DNA from: Polytrichum commune
Taxonomy: Eukaryota; Streptophyta; Polytrichopsida; Polytrichales; Polytrichaceae
Length of the DNA: 64,000 nucleotides
Direction of reading: 5' to 3'
Assembly: GCA_950295325.1 (NCBI GenBank)
Contig: OX485805.1
Span: 58,502,283 to 58,566,282 of the forward strand
Of this stretch, positions 1-11,661 are shown in pieces. The notes beneath the pieces are model-generated. The model was not told where the DNA came from, did no database searches, and worked only from the letters and a program-made list of their open reading frames with translations. How positions within the stretch are numbered: position 1 is the stretch's first letter; each line of letters starts with the position of its first letter. The position numbers and the translations under genes are program-made.

Positions 1-1
1 T

Positions 2-3000
2 TACATGGAAGGTAATGGTGTTTTCTATGTTGCCCTGGAGGACAATGAAGGCAAAACTTCAGACGTTTCCGCAGAGATCATTTCCACTTGGAGTCAGCAT
101 TGGGTGACAGTGAACAACGAATTTGAGGCCATGCTAACCGCCGATCCAGCTCTCCAAGTCTTTTGTGGGAAGATGTTCCATGTTTGGGATGGCAACCACC
201 GCATCCAAGCTTGGATGCCAATTATCAACAATGACCACCTGGATGACATTTCTTGGCATTATACGGTCGAGAGTATTATTCTCGTTGTGAATGGGGATGT
301 TGTATCCATGCTCACTGCCTTACACGAGGTCAACTGGTATGTTCTCATTGCAATCACATGCTCTCTTGATTTCATCTCATTTTTGTCATGGTACCTCATC
401 TCTCATTTAATCTTGATTTTCTGCCACCCAGGAGAAATGAAAATTCACATGTGGTTGCAAACCTTGTGCATCGGCTCTACCGCACTCAGAGTCTTGCCAA
501 ACAACCATTGGAGTTCTTCAAGTCTTTGGTGTCTCAAGATGATGTTCAAGCTGCGGAGACAAAACAGAAGAATCCTAAAACCAAGACTTGGTTCACCCTT
601 ACAACTGCATCGCTCACCTCCATACTCTACCAGGTTCAATTGTTTTCATATTCTTCCTATGGTTTCATTCCCACTTTTAACTTCCTCTATATTTTCGCAT
701 TGCTAATATACTAATTCCTTGCTTTTCAAATGTCTCAGCAAGAAATTGGAGTGGTTGCTGCATCTGCAGAGCGGAAATTTTATGATCGATATCCAAACCC
801 TGAGGACTGGACATCTCAACGCGTTGATGACATCGTTGGCAAGGCGGTTACACGTGCCAAGGTGTATTTTAAAAGTGAGTTGAAGAAGATCTTACCAATT
901 GTTGATCCTCATAACACTCCTGCTTTTCTTGCCGAAGTGAAGACTCATTATAAGTGTCGTGATGACGGTGTTGAGATGAAGTTAGAGAAGTTGTGGATGT
1001 TGGTTGTGTCTGCCATGGATCCTTCCATGAAGGTACTTTGGCTTGAGCGCTGGAATCGGCCTCCAAGTCTTCGAGTGCAACTGAAATTCCCCAAGCAAGG
1101 TTTCAACGATGACGCCTTTTACACTTGGTTGAATAAGGCAACATGGTGGGCTCAAGTATGTGATTCTCCACTTGCCCTCTTTGTTGAGTTATCAAAAATT
1201 GTTTTTTTGCTTTTGAACTTTCATTGCTAGGCCATTGCAAATTTGTTATCTTCTTTGTTCATAACTCCTCTGTCGTGCTATGCAGTTGGCAGTGGAAGCA
1301 CAAAAGCTTCTCGATGGTGTCCTGCGTGATCAAAAGGCCACCATCAACTATCAACCTGATGGCCGGGATCCAATTCCAACCATTTTTTATTATATTGAGC
1401 AGATTCGCATATCATTATGGGACACGGCATTCTTCCGCGAATTCGCAGTGGAGAAAGGAGTGAACAAGAACAACACTATCGACAAGCAGTACTTGTTCAA
1501 GCCAGCATTACACCGTGTCCTGTACCGGTACTTCAAATATGTCCTCTTCCCCTCCAAGGCTATCTCTAGATCCCCTCCCTTCTTTGTTAATTTCTTGGAA
1601 AGAGATAGTGAGGATTTCATGCTCACTGAGGGGATCATGAAATCATGGGATTCTGTGCACTGGGAGCGATGTGGGTGGTATCTTGACTACCCAGCTTCGA
1701 AGGCCCCTTCGTTTGACATCGTTCTTTGAGACTCCATCCAACCACCTTCCCTTCGAACTGGGACTCCCTCGGATACCGTCGACACTCCGCTTGAGGTGTT
1801 TGCCAGTCAACGGCCAGCCTCAAAATCCAAGAGGCAACCGAGGCAGAAGAAGGCTCCCGTTTCTGATCAAGTTCAGAGGGCCACTTCCCCGGTTGGGACG
1901 CCGTCCCTCTTCTCTGCACCAGATGCTGCACTTGCTTCAAGTGCATCTAGACTTCCTGCATCACCACCGAGTCCTTCAGTACTTCTAGCAGAGCCAATTA
2001 CGAAGCGCCAGAAAGTTGATGTCCCGGAGTCCAGTACTGCCACCACGTTCTTGTCTCCCCCTAAGCGTCATCCCATGAAGGTGAAGGTTGTTGCATTGTC
2101 AACCGCATATACTTCTCAGCAACTTCTTGTGAATGATTCTTTTGTTCGTATTGTGGAGGAGAAGACAATCACTGGAAAATTCAGCATCAACTACGAAGAC
2201 ATTGTTTACTTTCTGAGCAAGGTCTTCCCCTAATTTTCCAATTCACTACAGCATTGCTTTCATTTTTTCAATGTCATGTTGTAGGTTGGTAGTTGGATTT
2301 TTGTGGCATTTTTTCAATGTCATGTTGTAGGTTTGGTAGTTGGATTTTTGTGGCATTTTCTCAATGTCAAGTTCTAGCTCGGAACTCCCAGGACTTACAT
2401 TCCTCTCCGGTTTAGGTTGGCACTGGACGCCACTTCTACTTTGATGGCAAACTCATTGAGAAACCTGCAGTGGACTTGCTTATTGCTGAGTACCCTGACG
2501 GGCAGAGAGTTCCTGGAGTTTCTAATCCCCCGTCTCAGATCCCACCTTGGAATGAGTACTCCGATATTTTTCTTAAAATGACCATGGGATTTGCATATTC
2601 CTACTTGCATGACGATGGAGCCTTCATTCTTTTCTACCCCGACAGTCTCATGGTTCGCAAGGAGATTTCATCATTTTTCAAGAATTACAAGATGAAGGTT
2701 CTTGACGAGTGGACCATCATCAATTATTTGCACCTTGCCAATCCCCTCGTACCAGCCAAAAATGTTTGTTTCTTGTCCTTCTCTCTTTCCTACTATTTAA
2801 ACTAAGTTTTTTCTTCTATTCCGATTTTTCTTCTTAAGACTTAGCTGATTATTTGATGTGCCTTTGCAGACTTTGAAGTTCAAGGCTATTCTTATAGTCA
2901 GATCTGTCCTTACTTCTGAGGCTAGGCAGCCAAAGATCCTCACGATCAAACCAGACCCTTCAGTCCCTCAGGTGGACTTAGCATGTGATGATGTCCTCTT

Positions 3001-3749
3001 CACATCCGAGACCCAGCTGATTCGTAAAAGCGATGGTTCGCCATGGCGAGGCCCGAAGGAGAAATCGGATGTTCTCATGAAGCTCTTTGTGCATGGATTA
3101 TCTCCTCCAGATGGTATTGTCACCGACCTAACCGCTTCCACAGGTACCTCATACCCACTTCTCCTTCCATTTTTACTTTTAATTTTCATACCATGTTTCA
3201 TGTCCTAATTTCTCCCATTTCTCCAGGAGCTACTATTCGCGCAGCCCGTGCATGTAATCACCACATTCTGGCTTTAGAAAGCGACTCTATGCTCTTTTCT
3301 GAAGTCTTTAAACCCCTGGCAGTTCCACCTCCAAATGCTTCGACTTTCTCTACTGCGGGCGACCTGAGTGATGATGACGAGGCCATTCCAGATGCCCCTT
3401 TGCACGATATATGTGAGTAAGTCCACGCCTTCGTTGGTTGATATTTTTTTCTATTTATCTCTTACTTGTAATCCATCCTTTGTTCATATCTAAATCTTGC
3501 TCTGAACATGGCAGTTTGACAAATTCAGGGAGACCGCTACGAACTCCACCTTCAACTTGGTACTTTCCATCGCCGCCCCCAAGTCCTCGTGGCTTACCTG
3601 TATATGCTGAAGTCATGGCCTTGGCGTATGCCCATGGTAGCTCTGGGAATTCGACATCCTTCTTCACTCCTAAGAATCATGTTGACCCTCGAGTTCTACG
3701 CTACTTTGATTTAGAAGCAGTGTCGAGCCCTCTATGTAGCAGTGATTGA
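2..3749 (+). CDS. ParB-like / degenerate N6-N4 DNA methyltransferase fusion gene, 5' end missing, one in-frame stop
   Basis: I read eight exons: 2-336, 432-633, 739-1155, 1286-2221, 2416-2763, 2870-3143, 3227-3412 and 3529-3749. All junctions are GT-AG and all phases agree, giving 971 residues in the window plus the stop. The gene may begin upstream of the window, because the frame is open at the left edge; an ATG at 5 is also possible. Near residues 63-67 the sequence WDGNHRIQAW matches the DGNHR core of ParB/sulfiredoxin-type domains. Exons 5-7 follow the order of a beta-class amino-methyltransferase: DLLIAEYPDG (about 650-659) sits where DPPY motif IV belongs, then DDGAFILFY, then RGPKEKSDVLMKL, which resembles the motif X helix, then VTDLTASTGATIRAA (about 830-844), which resembles the motif I SAM loop. 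Between the domains is a Pro/Ser-rich linker with basic runs (KSKRQPRQKK, ITKRQK) that suggest nuclear entry. The DPPY tetrad is not conserved, so catalysis is doubtful. A single TGA at 1727-1729 interrupts exon 4. Family assignment is by motif recognition only. Confidence 0.7.
1727..1729 (+). other. in-frame TGA inside exon 4 of the ParB/methylase gene
   Basis: The frame of exon 4 runs from 1286 to 2221 and is broken only by this TGA. Downstream codons stay in the same frame for 164 more residues and join exon 5 in phase. A CGA arginine codon changed by CpG deamination would give exactly this codon. I see no GT-AG intron that would remove it. It could be a null allele, an assembly error or a recent pseudogenising change. 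Confidence 0.75.
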
Positions 3750-5288
3750 AGTAATGGCAACCTTCTTGATCATACAAAGTATCTTGAGCTCCCAGGAATT
3801 GTCACGGATATAGGCCCCTTTAATAAAAATTGTGTTCTAAAACTTTCAAGTTTTAAGTGAAAACCGCGGTCATAGAGCTCAAAAGTTCTCAAATTCTTGC
3901 TCTAGTCCTGATTATAAGGCTTTATTTTCAATACAAAATTTCTAAAAACTGTGGAAGTTATCGCTCACCGCTCACCGCTCACTGCTCACCGCTCACAGAA
4001 TAGCATTCCTCGTCTAGTAAACACCTACCCCATATAAGTGGGCTATACGTTTAGGGCTGATTACTCTAAGTTAATCCCTCTAAACTAAGTTACTTCATAG
4101 TCTCTGAATCCAATCCCGGGATCAAATCCTGTTCTAAAACAATTTTTCAAACTGTGTATGTACAAGGAGTTCGTAACATTTTCACCATGATTAGCTTACA
4201 CAGTTTCTATAACTTAAAAAAGCTTGAAAGTTTGAGTGAAGTGTGATTATTTTGAAGCCCTTCACATTGAAATGCATGTGCACACTTCAAACTTGAACAA
4301 TGGTCGTAAGTCAAATACACATATGACCTTCCTTAAGCACACAAACACAGTTACCTCAAGTATTTTGCCGGGCCTTGTTGTTAATTTAAAGGGGATTTCA
4401 TAACATACTACACTAATTATTCCAACTAGTGGGGGTGGGCTAAAAGTGAGCGTGGGGAATTTAGTGAAGGTGATATTAAATTTTTTTTTAACCTATAAAA
4501 TTAGTGCCACCATAAGATCTAGGAAGCATTGTTCATCCCATCACTATTCATTGAAAATATTATTCATAACAACACTTTTCACTAAAAGCACCAACACTAT
4601 TCACAACATTCATACTCTTCATACTCGCATTAGTTTCTTCCTATTATCTAAGTTATATCCCATAAATTTAAGATGGTGGAGGCCCCTATTAGATGCTAAA
4701 TATAGCACCAAAATTCAACCATAGGACTGAGTAATGTTATGCTAACAAGGATGTGTTTGCATTTTTTATATTTAGAATTTTCACTCTACAAACATCTTAG
4801 AGAATGCGTTAATTTTCTTGAAATGTATGGTAAATGATCATGTATTCATAAATTTGGTATCACTTAGAAGAAGAAAAATTGCAACGTTCACTAATTTTGA
4901 GACTTTGCAAGATAGTGCATGTCTCGGGAATTAGTGCCACACCCACTAATTAGGATAATTAGTGTAGCATGTACACCTTTTACACCTATTAATAAGGTTT
5001 ACCATTTGAAGTAACACGTTACTATAACTTTTTAACATTGATATCATCTTTCACCTAGATAACATAAATAACCAATATGCACATCAAGAAACATAACACA
5101 AAGTACTCGGTTAAAAATTTAATTAAAATTTACAATTTTACAATTTTAATAAAAACTAGTAAAAAGTTACAGTAGCATGTAACTCCAAATGGTAAACCAC
5201 AGTAGTAGGTACTAGGTGTAAAAAAGAACTTGGGGTTGTTGTTTTTTTTTTTGAAATGTGAAGATTGTAGGTTGTCCAAATCCAACCC
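3750..5288. other. intergenic, AT-rich, with a 7-bp minisatellite
   Basis: No coding region is supported. At 3962-3996 there are five copies of a 7-bp unit CGCTCAC, one with a single change. The remainder is unique-looking AT-rich DNA; the 92-aa open frame at 4446-4724 has no coding character. Confidence 0.6.
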
Positions 5289-5291
5289 TAA

Positions 5292-5867
5292 GGGCCACTT
5301 CACACACAAGGCTGAAGGCCCTTGACCATGGCAATCTAAGAGCTCTCATTGGTCGAAAAGGCGGAGACCGTCCAAGTTCACTTCACACTAGGAGGTGAAG
5401 GCTTAAAGGCCAAAGAATAGTTCGTGGATGAAAAGTCTACATGGAGTCCTACATGGCAAGTTATTGATAAGGATGCATGGTCTTCCGGAATTTGCGTCAG
5501 GCCCACCTCTTAGAGGTGGGCCTGACGCAAATTCCAGGAGACCATGACTTTTTTTAATATTTTTCCAGCACGACAAATTTCAAGGCAGATTCCAAACATA
5601 TTCCAAGACACACAATCACCACCAAGTAATTCTCTTAAATTGATAAAATTTGAAACATATTAACTTAAACCAAATCCTCCCCACTTTTTCCGCCAACAAA
5701 ATATGCAATGGTCCCGCAACATGGTCCATCCTCACTTCACACTATGCTTGAGGGCCGGTGACTACATAAAACGGCTTTCCCAGCACCCATGATACGGCCT
5801 TTGGATGAGAGTCAAGGGTCCTCACCATTACAAGGTCACGGCTCTTGGCTCATGTGTGAAGTGGCCC
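5292..5867. mobile_element. PIF/Harbinger-type MITE, copy A (foldback)
   Basis: The 576-bp element starts GGGCCACTTCACACA and ends with the reverse complement TGTGTGAAGTGGCCC. It is flanked on both sides by TAA (5289-5291 and 5868-5870). A TWA target duplication with GGGCC termini is typical of Tourist-like PIF/Harbinger MITEs. The whole element is roughly palindromic, and its centre is the near-perfect hairpin at 5487-5535. It encodes no protein. Confidence 0.75.
5487..5535. repeat. perfect hairpin, two 24-bp arms and a 1-nt loop
   Basis: Positions 5487-5510 and 5512-5535 are exact reverse complements separated by one T. Pairing continues outward with mismatches, as expected for the centre of a foldback MITE. 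Confidence 0.9.
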
Positions 5868-6365
5868 TAACATCTTCATGTTCAAACTTTGGTCCCTTTA
5901 GCCAGGTGCCTTGCATCTAAAAAGTGCAGACAAGGTGTCGGTAGATTAGTTGATGCTTTAAAATCCCAGACTCATCGGTGCTACTGTTTTTGACACAATA
6001 ATAGAAGGCCAATAGTCTACTTAATTAGAGTGAGTCTCATGACCACGAAAGGAGCAAAAGATGCAGACCTTGGAATTTGACACGGTATTACAGACTCCAT
6101 CTTATTTATGGCAAACTTCGACGAAAGTGGCCATAAAGAGGGAGAGCACCTCAGGAAGCCCCATCATTACAAAGCAGCCTGCACAAACGCACTTCATTGC
6201 TGACTTTCACCTTTCACCTATTCCTCAGCTTTTTACTAAGACTGTTCCAACTGTGGAAAGAAACTATTTCCTTTTATATATATATATATATGCTTATTTA
6301 CACCTAACACATGCTTGGGATCGTGTCAATTGTGAACTAAATGGAGTCACCACAGTCCAGTCTCC

Positions 6366-6871
6366 GGGCCACTTCACACACGAGCCAAAAGCCGTGACCA
6401 TGAAATTGTGAGAGCCCAAAAGAAAGTGTCCTAAGGCTGTCCCAACACACCTCCAACATCATGTAGTGTGGTCACGCACCCTCAAGTGTAGTGTGAAGTC
6501 ATATGTGACCAGGTCCTCAACCAAATGCTATTTCAATGAGTTTTCTATTCATGCAAGTCCTCGCACATCATAAAATAGAATAAATCAATGGTTATGAGCG
6601 TTTGGAGTGCCATGGTCTCCCAGTGGTTTTGTGCTAGGCCTACCTCCATGAGATGCTTTTGAAAAATAGTCCAAGTGACCATGCAACATGATCCATTGGA
6701 TGCCATGTAGGAATTTATGTAGACTTTACATCCATCTTGCATTCACATACTCCGTCGGTCCCTCAAGCGTAGTGTGAAGTAGCGAACTTGGACCGGCTCC
6801 GCCTTTTCCACCAATGAGAGTGCTTGAAGTGTAATGGTCACGGGCTCTCAGTCTTGTTAGTGAAGTGGCCC
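6366..6871. mobile_element. PIF/Harbinger-type MITE, copy B
   Basis: This 506-bp element has the same ends as the copy at 5292 (GGGCCACTTCACACA on the left, GAAGTGGCCC on the right). Its interior is closely similar to the copy at 58798. The flanking triplets differ (TCC and TCA), so the target duplication is not clear. Confidence 0.65.
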
Positions 6872-7706
6872 TCATAGGAAGATAAGGGTTGATTGTGTAC
6901 ACATACAATTTCAATTTCCATATATGTGTATCACTATATTCGTTAATCGGAGACTTTGGAAAGTCTCAAAATAAATGGAAATGGTTTAATATTTGGTCCA
7001 ATTTTTTATTATGATGACATGTATTTGTGCCAAATTGGTTTGTGCCGCCCATGTGAATTAGTTTAATAAGTCACATTGAACGTATATTTGTGTTTTCCTT
7101 GTTCTTTATTTGAAAACCATGTCCTTAAGTAGTCTCAAAATCATGAAAAAGTCTCCAATTACCGAATATGCCAAAGACAACTTCCTAGACTTCGTTCCAA
7201 ATTCTTACCTGCTAAATATAGGTACACAATCAAGCTTTCTCAAGTCATGTTCTAAATTCACAGCCTCAAAGTAACCCTTCATCAATGTTCATAAATGTGT
7301 ACACCAATACAGTGCCCCCTAATGAAATAAAAGGCACTCATTTCATCAGCCTTTACTACACAAGTTTCTCTTTCTCTTCAGCTACATATGCCAAACAATT
7401 ACATAGTATTTCATTCTTGGTGGTTTATGATATTTTATTAACTAGATCACCATTAGTTTCAAGATTGAGAAAATTAGACTCAGAAGGTGGAGACAATCGT
7501 GCATGTTAGGTCCAACATTGAAGATAGGGAAGCCATTCTTCAACACCAGGACGCATCATTTTTCTTGCAAAAAAATCTAACAATAACAGTACACTAAATA
7601 GGATATTTAGTGTTTGATACACTAAATACGAACGCATACACTAAATATCAATAACCCTATGAATGTAAGTAACATTAAATGTAAATTCAAACACTGAATA
7701 TCAACT
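6872..7706. other. intergenic, no gene seen
   Basis: AT-rich DNA. From about 7590 to 7655 it holds several copies of the motif ACTAAATA / TATTTAGTGT in both orientations, which recur at 25090-25165. The 74-aa open frame at 7285-7509 shows no recognisable domain. Confidence 0.5.
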
Positions 7707-8185
7707 ATGGTATTATGTGGAAGTTACATGTTTGAATTTAGTGTTAGTAAGGATATGAAAAAAAAGGATATAATAAGGGAGGTGGCAATAGGGAAGGTAG
7801 CTGCACATTTGTGTCTAACACTAATTATCAAGGGAATTGAAAATTAGTGTTGAGCAGGGTGAAAATTAGTGTTGAGCAGGGTGGGGTGGTAACAACACTA
7901 AACATAATCAAACACTAAATATCCTATTTAGTGTAGTGATAAAAAATATATAGTACATAATACTATGGTATTATGTGGAAGTTACATGTTTGAATTTAGT
8001 GTTAGTAAGGATATGAAAAAAAAGGATATAATAAGGGAGGTGGCAGTAGGGAAGGTAGCTGCACATTTGTGTCTAACACTAATTATCAAGGGAATTGAAA
8101 ATTAGTGTTGAGCAGGGTGGGGTGGTAACAACACTAAACATAATCAAACACTAAATATCCTATTTAGTGTAGTGATAAAAAAAAT
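7707..8185. repeat. tandem duplication, two units of about 220-250 bp
   Basis: The block starting ACTATGGTATTATGTGGAAG at about 7707 is repeated from about 7963 with very few changes, through to the shared end CCTATTTAGTGTAGTGATAAA. The first unit has an extra internal 22-bp duplication (7839-7882) that the second lacks. Confidence 0.85.
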
Positions 8186-9566
8186 ATAGTAATCAGTGAT
8201 CGGAAATTGTAACATTATGAAGTAGTGTGCGTTTGTTCTACGGGCCCTAAGAATATAACCATGGGGTGGTAGCAGCTCAACTTACATTTGAGTCTCCTTG
8301 CGCAAAGTTTGTGCATCCCATGGTTATATCTTAAGTCCCACCAAACAAACACATAATACTGAATAATGTTATGACATAAACTTGAAGAGAAATTTTTTGT
8401 GATATAGTTTTGACCAAGGTGATTTGCAAGGGTAGTTATATATTTGTGTAGGCAATCATGTTCCACATATCAATGTAGAATTTCGACCCATGAAGTATTG
8501 TACTTAAGTTTAATATTGTCCCATGTAATATGGGCAACTTGTTAAAAAAACTAATTACTCGGGGTTTGTAGAAAAAATTCCTTAGCATGCCCGTGAAGAA
8601 AAACTTGGTCACTCCACAAGACCTACTCCATGGGAATAGATTTATCCAAACATGAGCATGCTCATGAAATAACTTCCTTGGGTGTTAGGGTGTACCAAAA
8701 CAACATGCTCTCTAAAGGCCCTAGCACATGGTACCCCAAATGGTCGTTTTGGGTTAGTGGAGGTTGTCAACTACTCGTACCTTGTAGAATGCACCTATCA
8801 TTGTTGTTGGGGCTACATGTCTTTAGGCAATAGCAACTACAACATGGGCTTCAACTTCCGCCAAGGTTGGCCCTAAGTTGAATCCCCACCATAGGTACAT
8901 GATCTTTGTTCTTGTTCCTCTGCTCTTTGTTGCAATCCCAAGGCCCACCACAATGGCAGTGGGCTCACCTTGGCTATCTTGATCTCGTGGCATACAAGTT
9001 GGAATTTAAAATATAGGATCACCCCCATCATGCTACTTCAACTCATGCTTCATAAACACTCCTTGCTTTTCCACTATAGTAGCAAAGCTAAGAGAATATT
9101 GTTACAATTGCCATAGAATTTGGTTGGACTCCTCGCCTCTTCCCCCACTTAATATTTTATAGAGTTCATGCCTCCTCATGCTTTATCAAAGCACAAAATT
9201 TAGTGAAAGTTCGTTTAAATATGTCAACCTGTTAAAATTTACCATTTGTCTTGGATGTTCCACATTTTGCAAATATACTCACCATTCTCAAACATACCCA
9301 TTTGGTCATACACCTACTTTGGACGTTTGTTTTCTTCACACTTGGCATACACAATGATGGGAGCATTCCCAACCCTATTAGGACAATGTACCAAATTATA
9401 TTGCATAAAGACGTATCCTATGCATAGAATACCAACCCTTAACCTTAGGTGGCCCTTCCATGGAGACCTTGACGCAACACTTAGACTCAAGCCATTGTTT
9501 TTGAATGTCACAACATGTTTATTCCGGTCCTTGGCTTGATTATTCTCATGCCTATGTCAACTAGGA
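8186..9566. other. intergenic, no gene seen
   Basis: Several short open frames occur on both strands (for example 8215-8466 minus and 9246-9539 plus), but none has recognisable motifs, splice logic or codon character. I see no transposase or reverse transcriptase remnant. Confidence 0.5.
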
Positions 9567-9575
9567 GGTCTAAAC

Positions 9576-10601
9576 GGGGGACGTTAAATACCCCCCCACG
9601 AACTTTTCGGAGTGTCAGAGTCGGGCTGGGGCAGCCGCCCGTCCAGAAAATCTGAATTTTCTGGACCTGACCGAAAACTGCTGCCCGCCCGCCCGATTTC
9701 GAAAAAACCATTGCCCTTGCATTCTTGAAGGCCACTTACTCACAAATCCCATATTGAGTGCACTTCACCTTCAAGGGCCAAAATCCAATATATATGTTCA
9801 CTTCCATTGAGTAAATAAGCAATTAACTGGGGTTTCATTATCAAAGTGAAACCGTCAATAAAACATGTAATTAACTTGAAAGTCAAAAATATTACAAAAC
9901 CCTCACTAACACTGAGGTTATAATTTTTGTGACTCACAATTTGAAATTGTCTTTGTCATTCTAAAATGACACTTAAATTTAGTGTGCTGATTTAGTATGT
10001 GTATTTTATAATATTTTAGGTAATGCCGTCTACTTTCACAAGTATTCATACGCATTCATTAATATCAAGTGGGATTAAATATAATTAAGTCTAATTAATC
10101 TTCATTAATCCCAAATAAATCAGAAACTATGCTTACCAAATTAAGTAAACCTAATTGATTATAAAATGTACTTACTGTAATTAATTAAATTTTGGAATTA
10201 ATTCGAGTGAGTTAATTCTAATAATTAATTTCTGGAATCAATTCCAGTGAGTTAATTATAATAATTAATATCTGGAATTTTGTAATATTTTTGACTTTCA
10301 AGTTAATTACATGTTTTATTGACGGTTTCACTTTGATAATGAAACCCCAGTTAATTGCTTATTTACTCAATGGAAGTGAACATATATATTGGATTTTGGC
10401 CCTTGAAGGTGAAGTGCACTCAATATGGGATTTGTGAGTAAGTGGCCTTCAAGAATGCAAGGGCAATGGTTTTTTCGAAATCGGGCGGGCGGGTAGCAGT
10501 TTTCGGTCGGGTCCAGAAAATTCAGATTTTCTGGACGGGTGGCTGCCCCAGCCCGACTCTGACACTCCGAAAAGTTCGTGGGGGGGTATTTAACGTCCCC
10601 T
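9576..10601. mobile_element. Mutator-like foldback MITE with 9-bp target duplication
   Basis: The left end GGGGGACGTTAAATACCCC is mirrored by a right end GGGGTATTTAACGTCCCC. The arms stay paired for over 300 bp and include GC-rich blocks beside the ends (CAGCCGCCCG / CGGGTGGCTG). Direct repeats of GGTCTAAAC flank the element at 9567-9575 and 10602-10610. A 9-bp duplication with long inverted arms is the Mutator/MULE pattern. It carries no transposase. Confidence 0.85.
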
Positions 10602-10610
10602 GGTCTAAAC

Positions 10611-11460
10611 ACCCCTTGATGGACCTTACTTTTGGACTCAACGTTGGACCCAAGCTCAACGATTTGTTTCTTGAACTATGAAGAATATTCTCTTGGATGG
10701 GGACTAACAAGATTTGGGGGAAAAATGATACCACATTAACATTGCCTCAATTTTCCATACCATGGACCCATATTTTAAGGTAGATGGGTCTTAAAATTGT
10801 TACTTTTTATGATTAGCTCAATTCTCCTAGGATTTGAAACAAACAATTATTACAAGATGGTTGACAAATCTAAATGCAAAGTTGAGGTTGTAGCCACTTT
10901 CGGCATAATTTTTGGAGTTCATGTTCATTAATTGGTCATATAGAGCCCCCCAACAGTTGATTATTGAACTCAAAATGGTCAAATCATGATTTGAATACGT
11001 AATTTCAATTTCCTTTAAACACGTGTTGTTGTTGTATCCGTTCTCGGAGCCAAAGCAAACCACGTACCACTCAAATATAGGTGTCCTAATAATAAAAAAG
11101 TAGCCTACTTTAGAGTTGTCTACCTTTGACAAGACCCAAAAAAATTCCAAATCGAGCGATCTTATTGGTTGAAACCGAAGCTGTCCTCAAACGTACATGT
11201 GTTTGAAAGAGATTGAATTACGTGTTCTAAGCGCAATAGTTGACAAAATTGGGAGAATCTATGTGACCATTTAATGAGTATGAGAACATTCACTTTGATA
11301 ATGAAGAAGACATTCCTACGAACTCCAAAAAATACGAGGAAAGTGTCTATGGCGTTGGTTTGGATTTGCTAACCATCTTGTGTGTACTAAATCGCATGTT
11401 TTTAAATATCCTAGGAGAAGTGGGCTAGTTGGAAAAAAGTAACCATTTAAGACCCATCTA
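10611..11460. other. intergenic upstream of SF3B4
   Basis: No gene is supported. AAGGTAGATGGGTCTTAAA near 10778 reappears inverted as TTTAAGACCCATCTACCTT near 11446, so this about 680-bp stretch is bounded by a short inverted repeat and may be another small insertion. Confidence 0.45.
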
Positions 11461-11486
11461 CCTTACCAAGTTTGCCCCAAGGGGGG

Positions 11487-11521
<35 letters not shown>

Positions 11522-11661
11522 GCTGAAGTTGGGCTTCCCTTTACTACGTTTCCCTCGCACAGCCAAGCCATGAAACTCTGGTAAACATTCGAAACCCTAG
11601 CACTCGCGCAATCGAGCTCATGCTCGTCGCTGCGATCATCCTTCGTCTCCGGTAGGCAGCT
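11461..11661 (+). promoter_or_regulatory. SF3B4 promoter/5' leader with (GA)n tract, telo-box-like motif and uORF
   Basis: A (GA)n run spans about 11490-11518, a common feature of plant core promoters and leaders. GAAACCCTAG at about 11590 resembles the telo-box of genes for the RNA and translation machinery. A short upstream ORF (ATG 11519, stop TAA 11582-11584, 21 codons) precedes the main ATG at 11662. The transcription start was not determined. Confidence 0.5.

Noticed and set aside
3438-3528. Extension of the last ParB/methylase exon upstream to 3438
   Set aside because: Phase from the previous exon fits only the acceptor AAATTCAG at 3521-3528. The earlier acceptor (GGCAG) leads to a stop after about 30 codons.
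3962-3996. Short direct repeats that might suggest a CRISPR-like array
   Set aside because: They are contiguous 7-bp units with no spacers in a plant nuclear context: a minisatellite.
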